NCBI RefSeq assembly: GCF_021021555.1 | Contig: NZ_JAINWA010000001.1 | Location: forward strand, 1,364,001 to 1,428,000 | Direction of reading: 5' to 3' | DNA from: Teretinema zuelzerae | Lineage (GTDB): Bacteria; Spirochaetota; Spirochaetia; Treponematales; Treponemataceae | DNA: 64,000 nucleotides | Shown: piece after piece, positions 34,679-43,636 of the stretch | Layout: every line of letters starts with the position of its first letter | Position numbering within the stretch: the stretch's first letter is position 1 | Notes under the pieces: model-generated | The model's input: the letters and a program-made list of their open reading frames with translations, nothing else | Database searches by the model: none | Told to the model about the DNA's origin: nothing | Translations under genes and position numbers: made by a program

Positions 34679-36211
34679 ATGCAAGATATGTGTATTATCC
34701 CCCGCCCGTCGGAAACGACGCTCAAAGAAGGCTTTTTCCAGGGAAGGTCGCTACCGCCGGTGACCGGCGACGTGCGATTTTCCAACGAGACGGCGATTTT
34801 CCGCGCGCAAATGAATGATGCGTTTGAACGGGCGGACAACATGCGCATGCGCAGCGAATCCGCGGCGCAATCCATCGTTTGCGCGCACGGGACCGGCTTT
34901 GCCGATGAAGGATACGGCCTCATAATTACCGAGCGAGAGGCTCGAATCGAAGCGTCAGGCCCGAAAGGCTGCTACCGCGGACTGCAGACTCTGCGCCAGC
35001 TCCTCGCCGCGAGCCTCGCCGATTCGGAAGGCCGCGAGTTCCGCATCCCCTGCGCCGAAATTCGGGACGAGCCCCGGTTTCCCTGGCGCGGCTTCATGCT
35101 GGACTGTTCGCGCACTTTTTTTTCCGCCGCCTTCGTCAAAAAGCAGATAGACCTCATTTCGATGTACGGCATGAATACCTTCCACTGGCACTTGACCGAC
35201 GACCAGGGCTGGAGGCTGCCCGTGAAGGGATGGCCGAAGCTCACAGAAATCGGCGCATGGCGGACTGATTATCACGTGTCAGCCGAACCCGACCACATTG
35301 TCGGAGGCTTCTATACAGAAGAAGAAATCCGCGAGGTGGTCGCGTACGCGGCGGCGCGACACATAGAAGTAATACCCGAAATCGACCTGCCGGGCCACGC
35401 CAGCGCAATACTGGCGGCTCACCCCGAACTCGGCTGCACCGGCGGCCCCTATGCGGTGGAAGACCGGTATGGAATTTTCCCGGATGTATTATGCGCCGGG
35501 ACAGATAAAATTTTCGATTTCGCTGCGGCCGTATTCGACGCGTTGGGCGATCTGTTTCCCTCCCGCTTCGTCCACATCGGCGGAGACGAGGTCCGCTTCG
35601 AGCGGTGGAAAGAATGCCCCAGGTGCTCTCTGCGGATGAAGGAATTCGGACTGGGCAAGCCGGAAGAACTCCAGGCCTGGATCACGATGAGGCTGGCGAA
35701 CATGCTCCATGAGCGGGGAAAAACGGCGATCGGATGGGACGAGGTGCTCCATGAAACGGAGAAGCTCGGCTTGCCCGAAAATCTGATCGTTATGTCGTGG
35801 ACCGGCACCGAAGGCGGTTTCGAAGCGGCCCGCAGAGGACACAGAGTCGTGATGACTCCGATGACTGACGGCTGCTATCTCAACTTCAAGCCGCTGGATT
35901 CGCAGGAAGAACCAGGAAGGCTCGATATTACGACGGTGAAGCAATCCTACGCCTTCGACCCTGCTCCGCCGGTGATGACAGCGGAGCAGGCGGCCCTTGT
36001 AGAGGGAGGCCAATGCAATTTCTGGTCAGAGGGCATCGATTCGGGAAGAATCGCGGAATATCTCGTATATCCCAGGCTGTGCGCCGTCGCCGAATCGCTG
36101 TGGACGCGGCCTGAACGCAAAAACTTCGAATCGTTCAAGGGCCGACTGCGCGCCCACCGTAAAATGCTGGACCTGCTGAACGTTTGCCACTACAGGGGAC
36201 CGCTGGAGTAG
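34679..36211 (+). CDS. GH20 beta-N-acetylhexosaminidase, cytosolic
   Basis: 510 residues from the ATG with AAGGAG 8 bases upstream; the TTG-initiated extension at 34643 is unlikely. A GH20b-type N-terminal domain (about 1-115; GYGLIITEREARIEASGPKG, then GLQTLRQLL) precedes the catalytic barrel beginning at RFPWRGFMLDCSR. The substrate-assisted catalytic pair is D303-E304 in HIGGDEV. WHLTDDQGWR and DLPGHASA are further signatures. There is no signal peptide, so it should release GlcNAc from imported chito-oligosaccharides or wall fragments, feeding NagA and NagB. Regulation by the TTTGTACA site would coordinate it with nagAB. It converges with the XPB-partner gene, 25 bases apart. Confidence 0.93.
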   Translation: MQDMCIIPRPSETTLKEGFFQGRSLPPVTGDVRFSNETAIFRAQMNDAFERADNMRMRSESAAQSIVCAHGTGFADEGYGLIITEREARIEASGPKGCYRGLQTLRQLLAASLADSEGREFRIPCAEIRDEPRFPWRGFMLDCSRTFFSAAFVKKQIDLISMYGMNTFHWHLTDDQGWRLPVKGWPKLTEIGAWRTDYHVSAEPDHIVGGFYTEEEIREVVAYAAARHIEVIPEIDLPGHASAILAAHPELGCTGGPYAVEDRYGIFPDVLCAGTDKIFDFAAAVFDALGDLFPSRFVHIGGDEVRFERWKECPRCSLRMKEFGLGKPEELQAWITMRLANMLHERGKTAIGWDEVLHETEKLGLPENLIVMSWTGTEGGFEAARRGHRVVMTPMTDGCYLNFKPLDSQEEPGRLDITTVKQSYAFDPAPPVMTAEQAALVEGGQCNFWSEGIDSGRIAEYLVYPRLCAVAESLWTRPERKNFESFKGRLRAHRKMLDLLNVCHYRGPLE

Positions 36212-36236
36212 CGCCGGCCCCTGCCCGGCCAAAGAA

Positions 36237-38300
36237 TCAGCGGGAAGGGCGAACCCGGGAAATTTCCGAGAATATGGAGCCGCGGATGCGGCGCACCAGC
36301 AAGGCTTTTCCCAGGGAAACTTTTTCCTCGATTCCGTCGGGCTCGCGAATAAGCGTGAGAATGACGTCGCCGGTGCGCTTTTCCATGGACTCGGGGCGGC
36401 CGAGAATCGCCGAGCCCTCGGAACCGGAATCGGTTTCAATCTCCAGAAGGGAGCCGACGGCAAGCGCGTATTCCGCGATCTTTATCTTTCCGAGAAAATC
36501 CATTCCGCGGGCTTCCACTTTTTCCACGCGCACCGAATCCGGCACCAGCTGGGAAGGCGAGAGGATAATTCTCCGCTCTATGCGGGAGCGCAGAGCGTCC
36601 CGGCTGTCTTCGTCCATATCCATGTCTTCGAGCGCAAGCTTCAAATCTTCAGCATAGTCGGGCGGCAGCTCCGCCGCCTGTGCTGCCGGGGCCGAAGCTG
36701 AGCGAGAGAGGACCTGCTTCGACGCCGCGGAGGGGAACGGAAGGGAGTCGCGATGAGACTCCGGAGTCGAGAGTCCCGGGGCATCCAGGCCGGACGCCTC
36801 GAACGCCTCTGAAATTTCAGAGGCGTCGTTCACATCCAGAAGATACACTCCGGGCGCGAGAGTTTTCCTGATAAGGGCGGACAGGGCGGGCGTGTTCTCG
36901 AATAACGCGCGGCGGCTCTCGTCGACGCGGAGCACGTAGCCGTGATAGAGAGACACCGACGCATAGGCGCGAAACCAGTCCGCAATGCTGAAGGCGATGT
37001 TCTGGGGAAGGGGCTGCAGAGACTTCGCGGAAAAAAGGGCGGCGAGGCTCTCCGCGTTCTGCCCCTGCTCGAAGGCGGCCGCGCAAGAGCGCCGGGTAAG
37101 CTCGAAGTGGGCAAGCGTCTGTACGTCGCGCACCTCCAGAGCGGCGGCAGCGGGAAGCAGATCCCGCAGATGGATGCCGGGCATCACGGTTACTTCGAAG
37201 GTCGGAGAAATCAATATGCCGGACGAAGCGGGCTCGGCATCAGCGAGCGTCGCGAATGCGGGATTCACGCAATAGAGGCCGTCGTTTTCTGCGAGCAAAC
37301 CCAGATAGAGGGCGGATTGAACGAAATCCGAGCGGGAGGCTTCGTCGGCGGACAGGGATTCCTGCTCGCGGATCATCGAAGCGAAGCGGCCCTGGCGGTG
37401 CGCAACGGCGGAAGCCGAGGCGTTTTCGGAGAGAATAAAGGCAAGCCGCGCCAGGGACGACTTCCGGTAGCCGGCCCCGGGAGTCAACAGCTGAAGGAAT
37501 TCGACAAAGAACGAAGCCCGCTCGTGCATCGCGGCGCGGGAGGCCTTCCCGGCTCCGGCCGAAGCGAGCCAGGCGAGGCGGTCAAGGGGCGAAAGCTCCG
37601 CGAACTGCTCCCAGCGGGAACGCGACGGAATCAGCATCCCTTCCGACCGAACGAGAAGCCCCAGATTCTGGAACGCGAATACGATCATGTCGACCGAGCC
37701 GCGAACGGCGGCGAGCCGCGGAAACGAGGCGTCGAGGGCTTCGCGAGCCCGTTTGCGGAAGGTGCCGTCCATGCGGACGGCTTCGCCCTGATGCAGGAAA
37801 AAACTGTAGAGAGCCGCGAATGTCAGGTCGTCGAGAGGGGGGTCGGCGGGCGCGGCGAAAGAAAGAGTTTCGGGCGAAAGCAGGCAGCCGAGGCCGAGCC
37901 GGGGGCGGAGCGCATCCTCGAGCAGCGGGTTTAGGGCGTACCGCCGCAAATCGGCGTCTGCGCGGCGATAAATCAGAAGCCGCTCCTCAAGGTTCAGAAT
38001 GCGCTCGTATATTTCCGGAAAAGACCTGCCGCCGGCGAACAGGGACACCATCTTCTGCTGGCTCGGATTGGGAAGCAGCTCGACAGCCGAGAGAATCATC
38101 AGATCGAAATCGTCCAACAGGGACAGAATGCGGTCGCGGTTTTCCTTCCGCCTGAGGAAGGAAGAAAGTTCTTCTATCAAACGCTGTTTATTGAACGGCG
38201 TCTTGATGACGCCCAGATACATGCGCATCAGATCGAAAAAATGCTGATCCGTCAAACGGACCAGAGCCTCCCGCCACTCGACGACCGCTTCAGGATTCAT
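36237..38300 (-). CDS. XPB-helicase partner protein (helicase-associated winged-helix family)
   Basis: 687 residues with no ATPase motifs. The N-terminal helical part (KTPFNKQRLIEELSSFLRRKENRD) is followed by winged-helix-like segments. The C-terminal ADWFRAYASVSLYHGYVLRVD, then LIRKTLAPGVYLLDV, resembles the Helicase_C_3/XPB-associated family that sits beside XPB in mycobacteria (Rv0862c next to Rv0861c, from memory). Its ATG directly abuts the XPB stop with no gap, so the two are co-translated and probably form a complex in DNA repair or transcription-coupled remodelling. A Ser/Pro/Ala-rich linker (about 495-545) divides the protein. Confidence 0.7.
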   Translation of the reverse strand: MNPEAVVEWREALVRLTDQHFFDLMRMYLGVIKTPFNKQRLIEELSSFLRRKENRDRILSLLDDFDLMILSAVELLPNPSQQKMVSLFAGGRSFPEIYERILNLEERLLIYRRADADLRRYALNPLLEDALRPRLGLGCLLSPETLSFAAPADPPLDDLTFAALYSFFLHQGEAVRMDGTFRKRAREALDASFPRLAAVRGSVDMIVFAFQNLGLLVRSEGMLIPSRSRWEQFAELSPLDRLAWLASAGAGKASRAAMHERASFFVEFLQLLTPGAGYRKSSLARLAFILSENASASAVAHRQGRFASMIREQESLSADEASRSDFVQSALYLGLLAENDGLYCVNPAFATLADAEPASSGILISPTFEVTVMPGIHLRDLLPAAAALEVRDVQTLAHFELTRRSCAAAFEQGQNAESLAALFSAKSLQPLPQNIAFSIADWFRAYASVSLYHGYVLRVDESRRALFENTPALSALIRKTLAPGVYLLDVNDASEISEAFEASGLDAPGLSTPESHRDSLPFPSAASKQVLSRSASAPAAQAAELPPDYAEDLKLALEDMDMDEDSRDALRSRIERRIILSPSQLVPDSVRVEKVEARGMDFLGKIKIAEYALAVGSLLEIETDSGSEGSAILGRPESMEKRTGDVILTLIREPDGIEEKVSLGKALLVRRIRGSIFSEISRVRPSR

Positions 38301-40037
38301 TTACGCGCCTCCGCGGATGATCAGCCCGGAGTCTTCTTCCCAGCGGATGATCGAATATTCATAGCCCTGCTCGGCGAGGAATTTCTGGCGGTTCGCCGCA
38401 AATTCCTCTTCCACGGACTGGCCGGTAACGATGGTATAAAAATGCGAATCCTTTTCCTTGGGGCGCAGAATCCGGCCCAAGCGCTGCGCCTCTTCCTGAC
38501 GGCTGCCGAAGGTTCCGGAAATCTGAATCGCGACCGAGGCGTCCGGCAGATCGATCGCGAAGTTTGCGACCTTCGATACTACCAGCGTTTTAATCTCGCC
38601 CTTTTTGAACCGCCCGTAAATTACGTCGCGCTCCGCATTCGGCGTCTTGCCGGTGATGATAGGCGCGCCCAGTTCGGCGGCGAGCTTTTCAAGCTGGTCG
38701 ATGTACTGGCCGATGACCAGCTTCGAATCGTCGGCGTGATGGCCCAGCAAAGCCCTGATCACCGAGAGCTTGGCGGGGTTTTCGCTTGCGATGCGGTATT
38801 TCTGCCGCTGGTTCGCGACGGCGTATTCGATTTCCTTGGACGGATCGAGCTCAACCCGAATCTCGGTGCACAGCGCGGTCGCGATCCAGCCCTGCCCCTC
38901 CAGATCCTTCCAGGGCACGTCGTACCGCTTCGGCCCGACCAGGCTGAACACGTCTCCCTCGCAGCCGTCCTCGCGCACCAGGGTCGCGGTGAGTCCGACC
39001 CGCCGAACGGTCTGCAGCTCGGCGGTTACCCGGAACACGGGAGCGGGCAGCAGATGCACCTCGTCGTAGATGATGAGCCCCCAGGGCCGCTCGCGGAACA
39101 GGCTGAAGTGCGGAAAGGGCGCGTCTTTTTCGGGCCGCCAGGTGAGTATCTGATAGGTCGCGACCGTTACCGGACGCACGGTTTTCACGTCGCCGGTATA
39201 TTCGCCGATGTCCGCCGGATCGAGATCCGTCTTGTCCAAGAGCTCGCCGATCCACTGGTGGACGGCGGCGACGTTGGTAGTGAGAATGAGGGTGTTGGTT
39301 TTAAGCATGGACATGACGGTCATGCCGACGACGGTTTTACCGGCTCCGCAGGGAAGCACTATGGTTCCGAAGCCGGTGCCCGGCCCGCGGTCGCCGACCA
39401 ACGCCTCGGCCGCTTTTTTCTGATAATCGCGGATCGTCAGCGGCTTCCCCGATCGGCACGCGGGAGCAAGAGCGATGTCGAGCGGCTCTCCGTCCCTCAG
39501 CGGCGCCTCGTCCTTTACCGGCCAGCCCAGCCGGAGAAGCTCCTGCTTTACCGTTCCCCGGTGCAGCACTCCGAGACGGAAGCGGAACGCCCCGTCCGGG
39601 TCGGGCAACAGATATTTCGCCATGACGGCCGAGGCGGCGAGTTCGCGGAATATAAGGGGCGAATCGGTGACGAGCCAGAGAAACTCCGGGAGGGCGGCCT
39701 CGCCTTCCCCGGTCTCCGCAGGAGCGTCGGGTATCATGCGGATTTTGCCGAACCGGCTCATCGTCTCGATGATCCATTTGTTCACCGCCGTCGGAACCGG
39801 AAAGCGCGCAAGGCTTTCCAGAATTCCGGCGATCTGGTCCGGGGTGAAGCCGGCGCTCGCCGCGTTCCAGAGCGAAAGGGGCGTAATGCGGTAGGTGTGC
39901 AGATGTTCGGGGGATTTTTCCAGTTCGGCGAAGGGGATGAGCGCGGAACGCGCCTCTTCCGAACGCGGAGCGTGAACGTCCAGGAGTATGGAGCGGTCTC
40001 CCTGTATGATGAGCGGGTTCGTTGGGTCTATCGGCAT
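38301..40037 (-). CDS. XPB/Ssl2-type DNA helicase (SF2)
   Basis: 578 residues. An N-terminal damage-recognition-like domain (about 1-195) leads to helicase domain 1 with Walker A LPCGAGKT, motif Ia LTTNVAAVHQW, DEVH box IIYDEVHLLP and motif III LTATLVRED, which includes the RED element typical of XPB. Domain 2 carries VVSKVANFAIDLPDASVAIQ (as pieces) and motif VI QRLGRILRPK. Bacterial XPB unwinds DNA 3' to 5' and is scattered across phyla. No Shine-Dalgarno sequence is visible. Its stop joins the partner gene, making a helicase-partner pair at the end of a six-gene leftward run. Confidence 0.9.
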   Translation of the reverse strand: MPIDPTNPLIIQGDRSILLDVHAPRSEEARSALIPFAELEKSPEHLHTYRITPLSLWNAASAGFTPDQIAGILESLARFPVPTAVNKWIIETMSRFGKIRMIPDAPAETGEGEAALPEFLWLVTDSPLIFRELAASAVMAKYLLPDPDGAFRFRLGVLHRGTVKQELLRLGWPVKDEAPLRDGEPLDIALAPACRSGKPLTIRDYQKKAAEALVGDRGPGTGFGTIVLPCGAGKTVVGMTVMSMLKTNTLILTTNVAAVHQWIGELLDKTDLDPADIGEYTGDVKTVRPVTVATYQILTWRPEKDAPFPHFSLFRERPWGLIIYDEVHLLPAPVFRVTAELQTVRRVGLTATLVREDGCEGDVFSLVGPKRYDVPWKDLEGQGWIATALCTEIRVELDPSKEIEYAVANQRQKYRIASENPAKLSVIRALLGHHADDSKLVIGQYIDQLEKLAAELGAPIITGKTPNAERDVIYGRFKKGEIKTLVVSKVANFAIDLPDASVAIQISGTFGSRQEEAQRLGRILRPKEKDSHFYTIVTGQSVEEEFAANRQKFLAEQGYEYSIIRWEEDSGLIIRGGA

Positions 40038-40101
40038 AACAGGCTATTGTATCCGCCCCGAGCCCGCGAGGGCAAGGGGATTACAGAAGTTAGTATCTTT
40101 T

Positions 40102-41139
40102 CTATTGATACATGATGAGATAGGGCCGAGGATCGAGGCTGAGAACTTCCTGGGGCGTCATGAGCGGCTGGTCCCAGCCGGCGCCGGCTACGGTCGGCTT
40201 GAGAAAGAGCTTGAAAGATTTCAGCGGCATGTTCGCGGCAAGGGCGTTGAACGCGTACGTATTTTTTTTCAGGGAGGGAGAACCGAAACCGTCAGCGCAG
40301 TGGATGAGCTGAACCAGGTCGAAATCGCTTCTTACCGCGGGACGGTTCGATATCATCTTCGGCTTGAACTGATGAACGACCAGCATGCGCCGTCCCGGCA
40401 AGCCGTGTTCGATCATGTAGTCTTCCATCATTTTCTGCGCCCGGTTCAATTCTTCGGCGGTAACGTACCCTATTTCCTGCATCGGCTTTTCGGTGCGCCA
40501 CTCAGGATCCAGGGCGAGATGCACGTTCGGATATTTCAGCCAGGGAAGGAGCTTTTTCATCGCGTCGTCGACCGAGTACCGTCCGATCTGATGATCGAGG
40601 TAGACGTACCAGCCGCGCGCCGCCGCGAATTCGATGTACGAGCGCGTTACCGCGTCCTGAAGAATTCCGATCTTGCCTTCCGGCCACACGGTTCCGTAGA
40701 TAATGTAGAACGCGGGAATAATGCCCCGGATTCCGTTCGCCTCGTCGTAGGCCTGAACGAACTCCTTCATGATCGGCTCGATTCCCTCGAGCGAATGCTG
40801 GCCCAGAAGCCCCATGGAGCGGGCTCCCGGCTTCCCGTAAATCGCGAATATATCGTTGTTCAACAGAACCGATTGCAGACGCGGCGACTCGGCTCTCAGC
40901 GACTCCGCTTCCTCGCGGGTAAGAACGTAGTCTCCCGAAAGTCCCGCCGACGACGCGATTTCAACCGCGCCGGCCTGGGTCAGCGCATGAGGAAACAGAG
41001 GACTGAAGCGGGGCGCGTTCTGAGGCCGATTCATTCCGTCCAACAACACGACTCCGCTCTCAGCCGCCAAAGCGCCGGCAACGCACAATAAAAAAAGCAC
41101 CGCGATCCTGAACCGGCGGGGCTGCGTACACATGTTCAT
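40102..41139 (-). CDS. Secreted protein of unknown function, conserved family
   Basis: 345 residues from the ATG preceded by GGGAGGAG; the longer frame to 41313 overlaps the neighbouring gene. A signal peptide (about 1-26, FRIAVLFLLCVAGALAAES) is visible. Repeated strand-helix patterns (IPAFYIIYGTVWP, GWYVYLDHQIGRYS, NVHLALDPEWR, RMLVVHQFKPKMI, FDLVQLIHCADGFGSP) suggest a TIM-barrel-like fold. I recall similar 'LDPEW...VHQF' motifs in actinobacterial proteins of unknown function; this needs a search. No catalytic residues can be named. It stands between a Pro-rich exported protein and XPB. Confidence 0.6.
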   Translation of the reverse strand: MNMCTQPRRFRIAVLFLLCVAGALAAESGVVLLDGMNRPQNAPRFSPLFPHALTQAGAVEIASSAGLSGDYVLTREEAESLRAESPRLQSVLLNNDIFAIYGKPGARSMGLLGQHSLEGIEPIMKEFVQAYDEANGIRGIIPAFYIIYGTVWPEGKIGILQDAVTRSYIEFAAARGWYVYLDHQIGRYSVDDAMKKLLPWLKYPNVHLALDPEWRTEKPMQEIGYVTAEELNRAQKMMEDYMIEHGLPGRRMLVVHQFKPKMISNRPAVRSDFDLVQLIHCADGFGSPSLKKNTYAFNALAANMPLKSFKLFLKPTVAGAGWDQPLMTPQEVLSLDPRPYLIMYQ

Positions 41140-41171
41140 ATCCGCTCCTCCCTTATATATCGGAAGGGCGT

Positions 41172-42038
41172 TCAGGGAACTGTAGAAGAAGGGAGGCGGA
41201 TCGCTATATCTATCGCCGGTTTTACGTCCGCCGCATCGGCCTTGGCGCGTCGAAACACGATCAGGTCCCCGTATTGAACTCCGTCCAGGGGAGACTCCTG
41301 AGCAAGGGTCCAAAATATCGACGGGGAATTCGAGTCAGCCTGCGCGACATCGACGAACAGCGACCATTTTTCATCTCCTGTTTCAGAACGGGAGGCATGT
41401 GGCTTGCACACGAAATACACGATTTCCATACTTCCTGCGCCCCCGGAGAGCCTGCGTTCCGCGCTCACCAGGAAGGAGCCGCTTTTCGCGGGCGCGGAGG
41501 ATACGTGAGAACTTAACGCCTGCAGATAATCGCGCCCGCCGATCGAAAGCCGCTCAAGACAGGCCCGCTCCGGTCGTTGCGCCCCGGAACCTGCGGGCGT
41601 CGCGCCGGAATCAGCCTTCGCCGGGGCTTCTGATCTCCGGGCGTCCTCGAGCTCGGCCTGCTGCTTTTCCATCAGCTCGACCAGCCGGAGAAGGGCCGCG
41701 TCGTCCGATTGCTTCGGAAGGGCGCCCTCGATTCCAAGCAAGGACTCAAGGCCGCCGAAGAGCCCCGCTCCCGAAAGGAGTCCCTCAGCGCTTGAGGGAA
41801 GACTGCTCGCCTTGGGCGAAGCTTTTTTCGGGGCGGCCTCAGCCTCGGCGCTGGTATTCCCGGAATAGCCGGCAGCAGGTGGCGAGGGAGGCGCAGGAGG
41901 AGAGGGAACGGCCGGCAGCGTAATCGGAGGAATCGCGGGCACCGAAACAGAAGGGATCGTTTGAGCCGCCGCGAAGGCCGCGAACGCGCAATAGAACGCA
42001 GCGGAGAAGAAAACGCACAGCGCTTTGTTGGTGCCCAT
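41172..42038 (-). CDS. Pro/Ala-rich exported protein of unknown function
   Basis: 288 residues. A signal peptide (ALCVFFSAAFYCAFAAFAAA) is followed by a proline-rich stretch (about 27-57) and a low-complexity Ala/Ser region. A short coiled coil (ALLRLVELMEKQQAELEDAR) precedes a compact C-terminal domain of about 130 residues (LERLSIGGRDYLQALSSH, GSMEIVYFVCKPH, GVQYGDLIVFRRAKAD). I do not recognise the family. The layout suggests a periplasmic or wall-spanning protein with one folded domain. GGAGG lies 7 bases before the ATG, and gaps of 20 and 32 bases place it in the rsmE-XPB run. Confidence 0.6.
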   Translation of the reverse strand: MGTNKALCVFFSAAFYCAFAAFAAAQTIPSVSVPAIPPITLPAVPSPPAPPSPPAAGYSGNTSAEAEAAPKKASPKASSLPSSAEGLLSGAGLFGGLESLLGIEGALPKQSDDAALLRLVELMEKQQAELEDARRSEAPAKADSGATPAGSGAQRPERACLERLSIGGRDYLQALSSHVSSAPAKSGSFLVSAERRLSGGAGSMEIVYFVCKPHASRSETGDEKWSLFVDVAQADSNSPSIFWTLAQESPLDGVQYGDLIVFRRAKADAADVKPAIDIAIRLPSSTVP

Positions 42039-42058
42039 TCGATGTCCTCCTTTCCGGC

Positions 42059-42844
42059 TTACATGTTCGAAAGGCTCTGTTCGACCTGGTCAAGGCGGGC
42101 CGTCAACATGGCGATCGTCTTTTCAAGCCGTTTCTTTTCTTTTTCCAGACGGTCCTTCGGGTCCTCGTCCTCGATCTTTTTCGCGAGGTTGACCTTCACC
42201 GCGTCGGGGCTTCTGCGCGCCATGAACTGCTCCTCGGCGGCCTGCCGCTTTTCCGGAGTGCTCTGGGCGGCGACGATCTTCATCGTCTCGTAGCCGAGCG
42301 CAGGGTTCACGTTGAGAGAACTCACCCGGACGGCCGTCTTCGCGGCGGCGCGGGGAAGGCACAACACCCGGTCGATATAATCCTCGTAGCGGACCCCGGC
42401 GTCCCGGCACAGGGCATGCGCCTTCGCGAGCAGGCGCCCCAGCTCGCTCATCAGCCGTCCGTTTTCAGCCAGATACTTCGACTTGATCTCCTCGGTGAGC
42501 TTGTTGAGCTCGTCCGATTTTTCAAGCCCGATCTGATAGAGCCCGTCCCGCTCGGCCTTTTCCAGAAGGCCGTGGAAGCGCGCCCAGAAGGATGCGGTAT
42601 GGCTCCTGCCGGAGCGCAGGGGGCCGTCGGCCTCGCACTGCAAATGGTGGGCGTATTCGTGGATCGCCGTATAAATGAGCTGGTTTTCGTCGTCGAAGTT
42701 CTTGTTGTGCAGGAGGATTTCCCGCGTGTCGGGCTTATAGAGGCCGTTCACCTTTTTGCTTGTTTTACCGGTCATGGTGACGGTAAAATCAAGCTCGGTA
42801 TTCTGAATTTTCAGCAAGAGTTCTTTTATCTGATCCTGATTCAT
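42059..42844 (-). CDS. Putative zinc metallopeptidase with HEYAHHL motif and coiled-coil tail
   Basis: 261 residues from the ATG with GGGAGG 7 bases upstream. Residues about 1-85 look like a small SprT/wss-type protease: TGKTSKKVNGLYKPDTREI, then LIYTAIHEYAHHLQCEADG with the HEXXH zinc site. A helical middle and a charged coiled coil (EDPKDRLEKEKKRLEKTIAM) fill the rest. It has no signal peptide, so it is cytosolic. The ATG overlaps the rsmE stop by 4 bases (ATGA), indicating tight coupling with the ribosomal methyltransferase. Whether it is an active protease is unproven; a third zinc ligand cannot be picked with certainty. Confidence 0.65.
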   Translation of the reverse strand: MNQDQIKELLLKIQNTELDFTVTMTGKTSKKVNGLYKPDTREILLHNKNFDDENQLIYTAIHEYAHHLQCEADGPLRSGRSHTASFWARFHGLLEKAERDGLYQIGLEKSDELNKLTEEIKSKYLAENGRLMSELGRLLAKAHALCRDAGVRYEDYIDRVLCLPRAAAKTAVRVSSLNVNPALGYETMKIVAAQSTPEKRQAAEEQFMARRSPDAVKVNLAKKIEDEDPKDRLEKEKKRLEKTIAMLTARLDQVEQSLSNM

Positions 42845-43575
42845 CGATTTTCCTCCCAAAAGCCCGCTCCGGCAAGGGCGAGCGCGATAGCCGCCGTCGC
42901 GGCCGTTTCAGTCCGCAAGATTCGCGGACCGAGCGAGTACGTACGGTAACCGGACTCGGCGAAAAAGGCCCGTTCACCTGCCGTCCATCCGCGTTCGCTT
43001 CCGATGGCCATGACCAGCGGATTTTCCGCCGTTATCCCGGCAAGCGGCGCCTTCAAAAGGCTTCCCGCGGAGCCTGCCGTATCGAGGAGAATCCCCGCGG
43101 AGGGAAAGGCCGAATACAAGGCGACAGCCTCTTTCAGCGTATCGGTCATCTCCAGCCGTGGAATCGCCGTCCCGCCGGCCTGCACGCAGCCTTCCTCCAG
43201 GGCGGCCGCCGCGGCTCCCCTGTCGACCAGGGTGGAGTCGCGGTAGGATTTCTCGCCCAGCTCCGTCCCCGTCAGCGTAACGGACGAAACGCCGAGACTG
43301 GCGACGTCGCGGAGAAGCCGCTTGAGCTGGATCGGACGGGGAAAGCCGATGATCAGATGCGCCGGAAACAGCGGCCGCATCGGACGCTCAGGGGTAAAAT
43401 CGAAGCAGAGGCCCTGCTCGTCCAGAGACCTGATGAAGGCGGTTCCTTCCGGGCCGTTTCTCATGCCGCACCGGAACGAGTCGCCTGCGTTCTTGCGGAG
43501 AATTTTCTTGATATGCAGATAGCGGGGATCGCGGGGAGGGAAGAACCCGTCGCCGTCGAAAAGAATGATATTCAT
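42841..43575 (-). CDS. rsmE: 16S rRNA (uracil1498-N3)-methyltransferase
   Basis: 244 residues, the usual size; the frame is open further upstream but MNIILFDGDG matches the family's N-terminus. It methylates U1498 of 16S rRNA using SAM. A PUA-like N-terminal domain (RDPRYLHIKKILRKNAGD) is followed by a SPOUT trefoil-knot domain with LIIGFPRPIQLKRLLRDVASLG, PLVMAIGSERGWTAGER and the knot motif LGPRILRTETAA. No strong Shine-Dalgarno sequence is visible before this ATG. It is the first gene of the leftward run and is divergent from the aminopeptidase, 61 bases away. Confidence 0.93.
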   Translation of the reverse strand: MNIILFDGDGFFPPRDPRYLHIKKILRKNAGDSFRCGMRNGPEGTAFIRSLDEQGLCFDFTPERPMRPLFPAHLIIGFPRPIQLKRLLRDVASLGVSSVTLTGTELGEKSYRDSTLVDRGAAAAALEEGCVQAGGTAIPRLEMTDTLKEAVALYSAFPSAGILLDTAGSAGSLLKAPLAGITAENPLVMAIGSERGWTAGERAFFAESGYRTYSLGPRILRTETAATAAIALALAGAGFWEENR

Positions 43576-43636
43576 GACAGGCGGCAGTATATCAGAGAGA
43601 TTTGACTTTTCATACCGAGGAGCATACATTAAACCC

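Noticed and set aside
38241-40115. 624-codon open frame on the plus strand
   Set aside because: Opposite XPB, which has all SF2 motifs.
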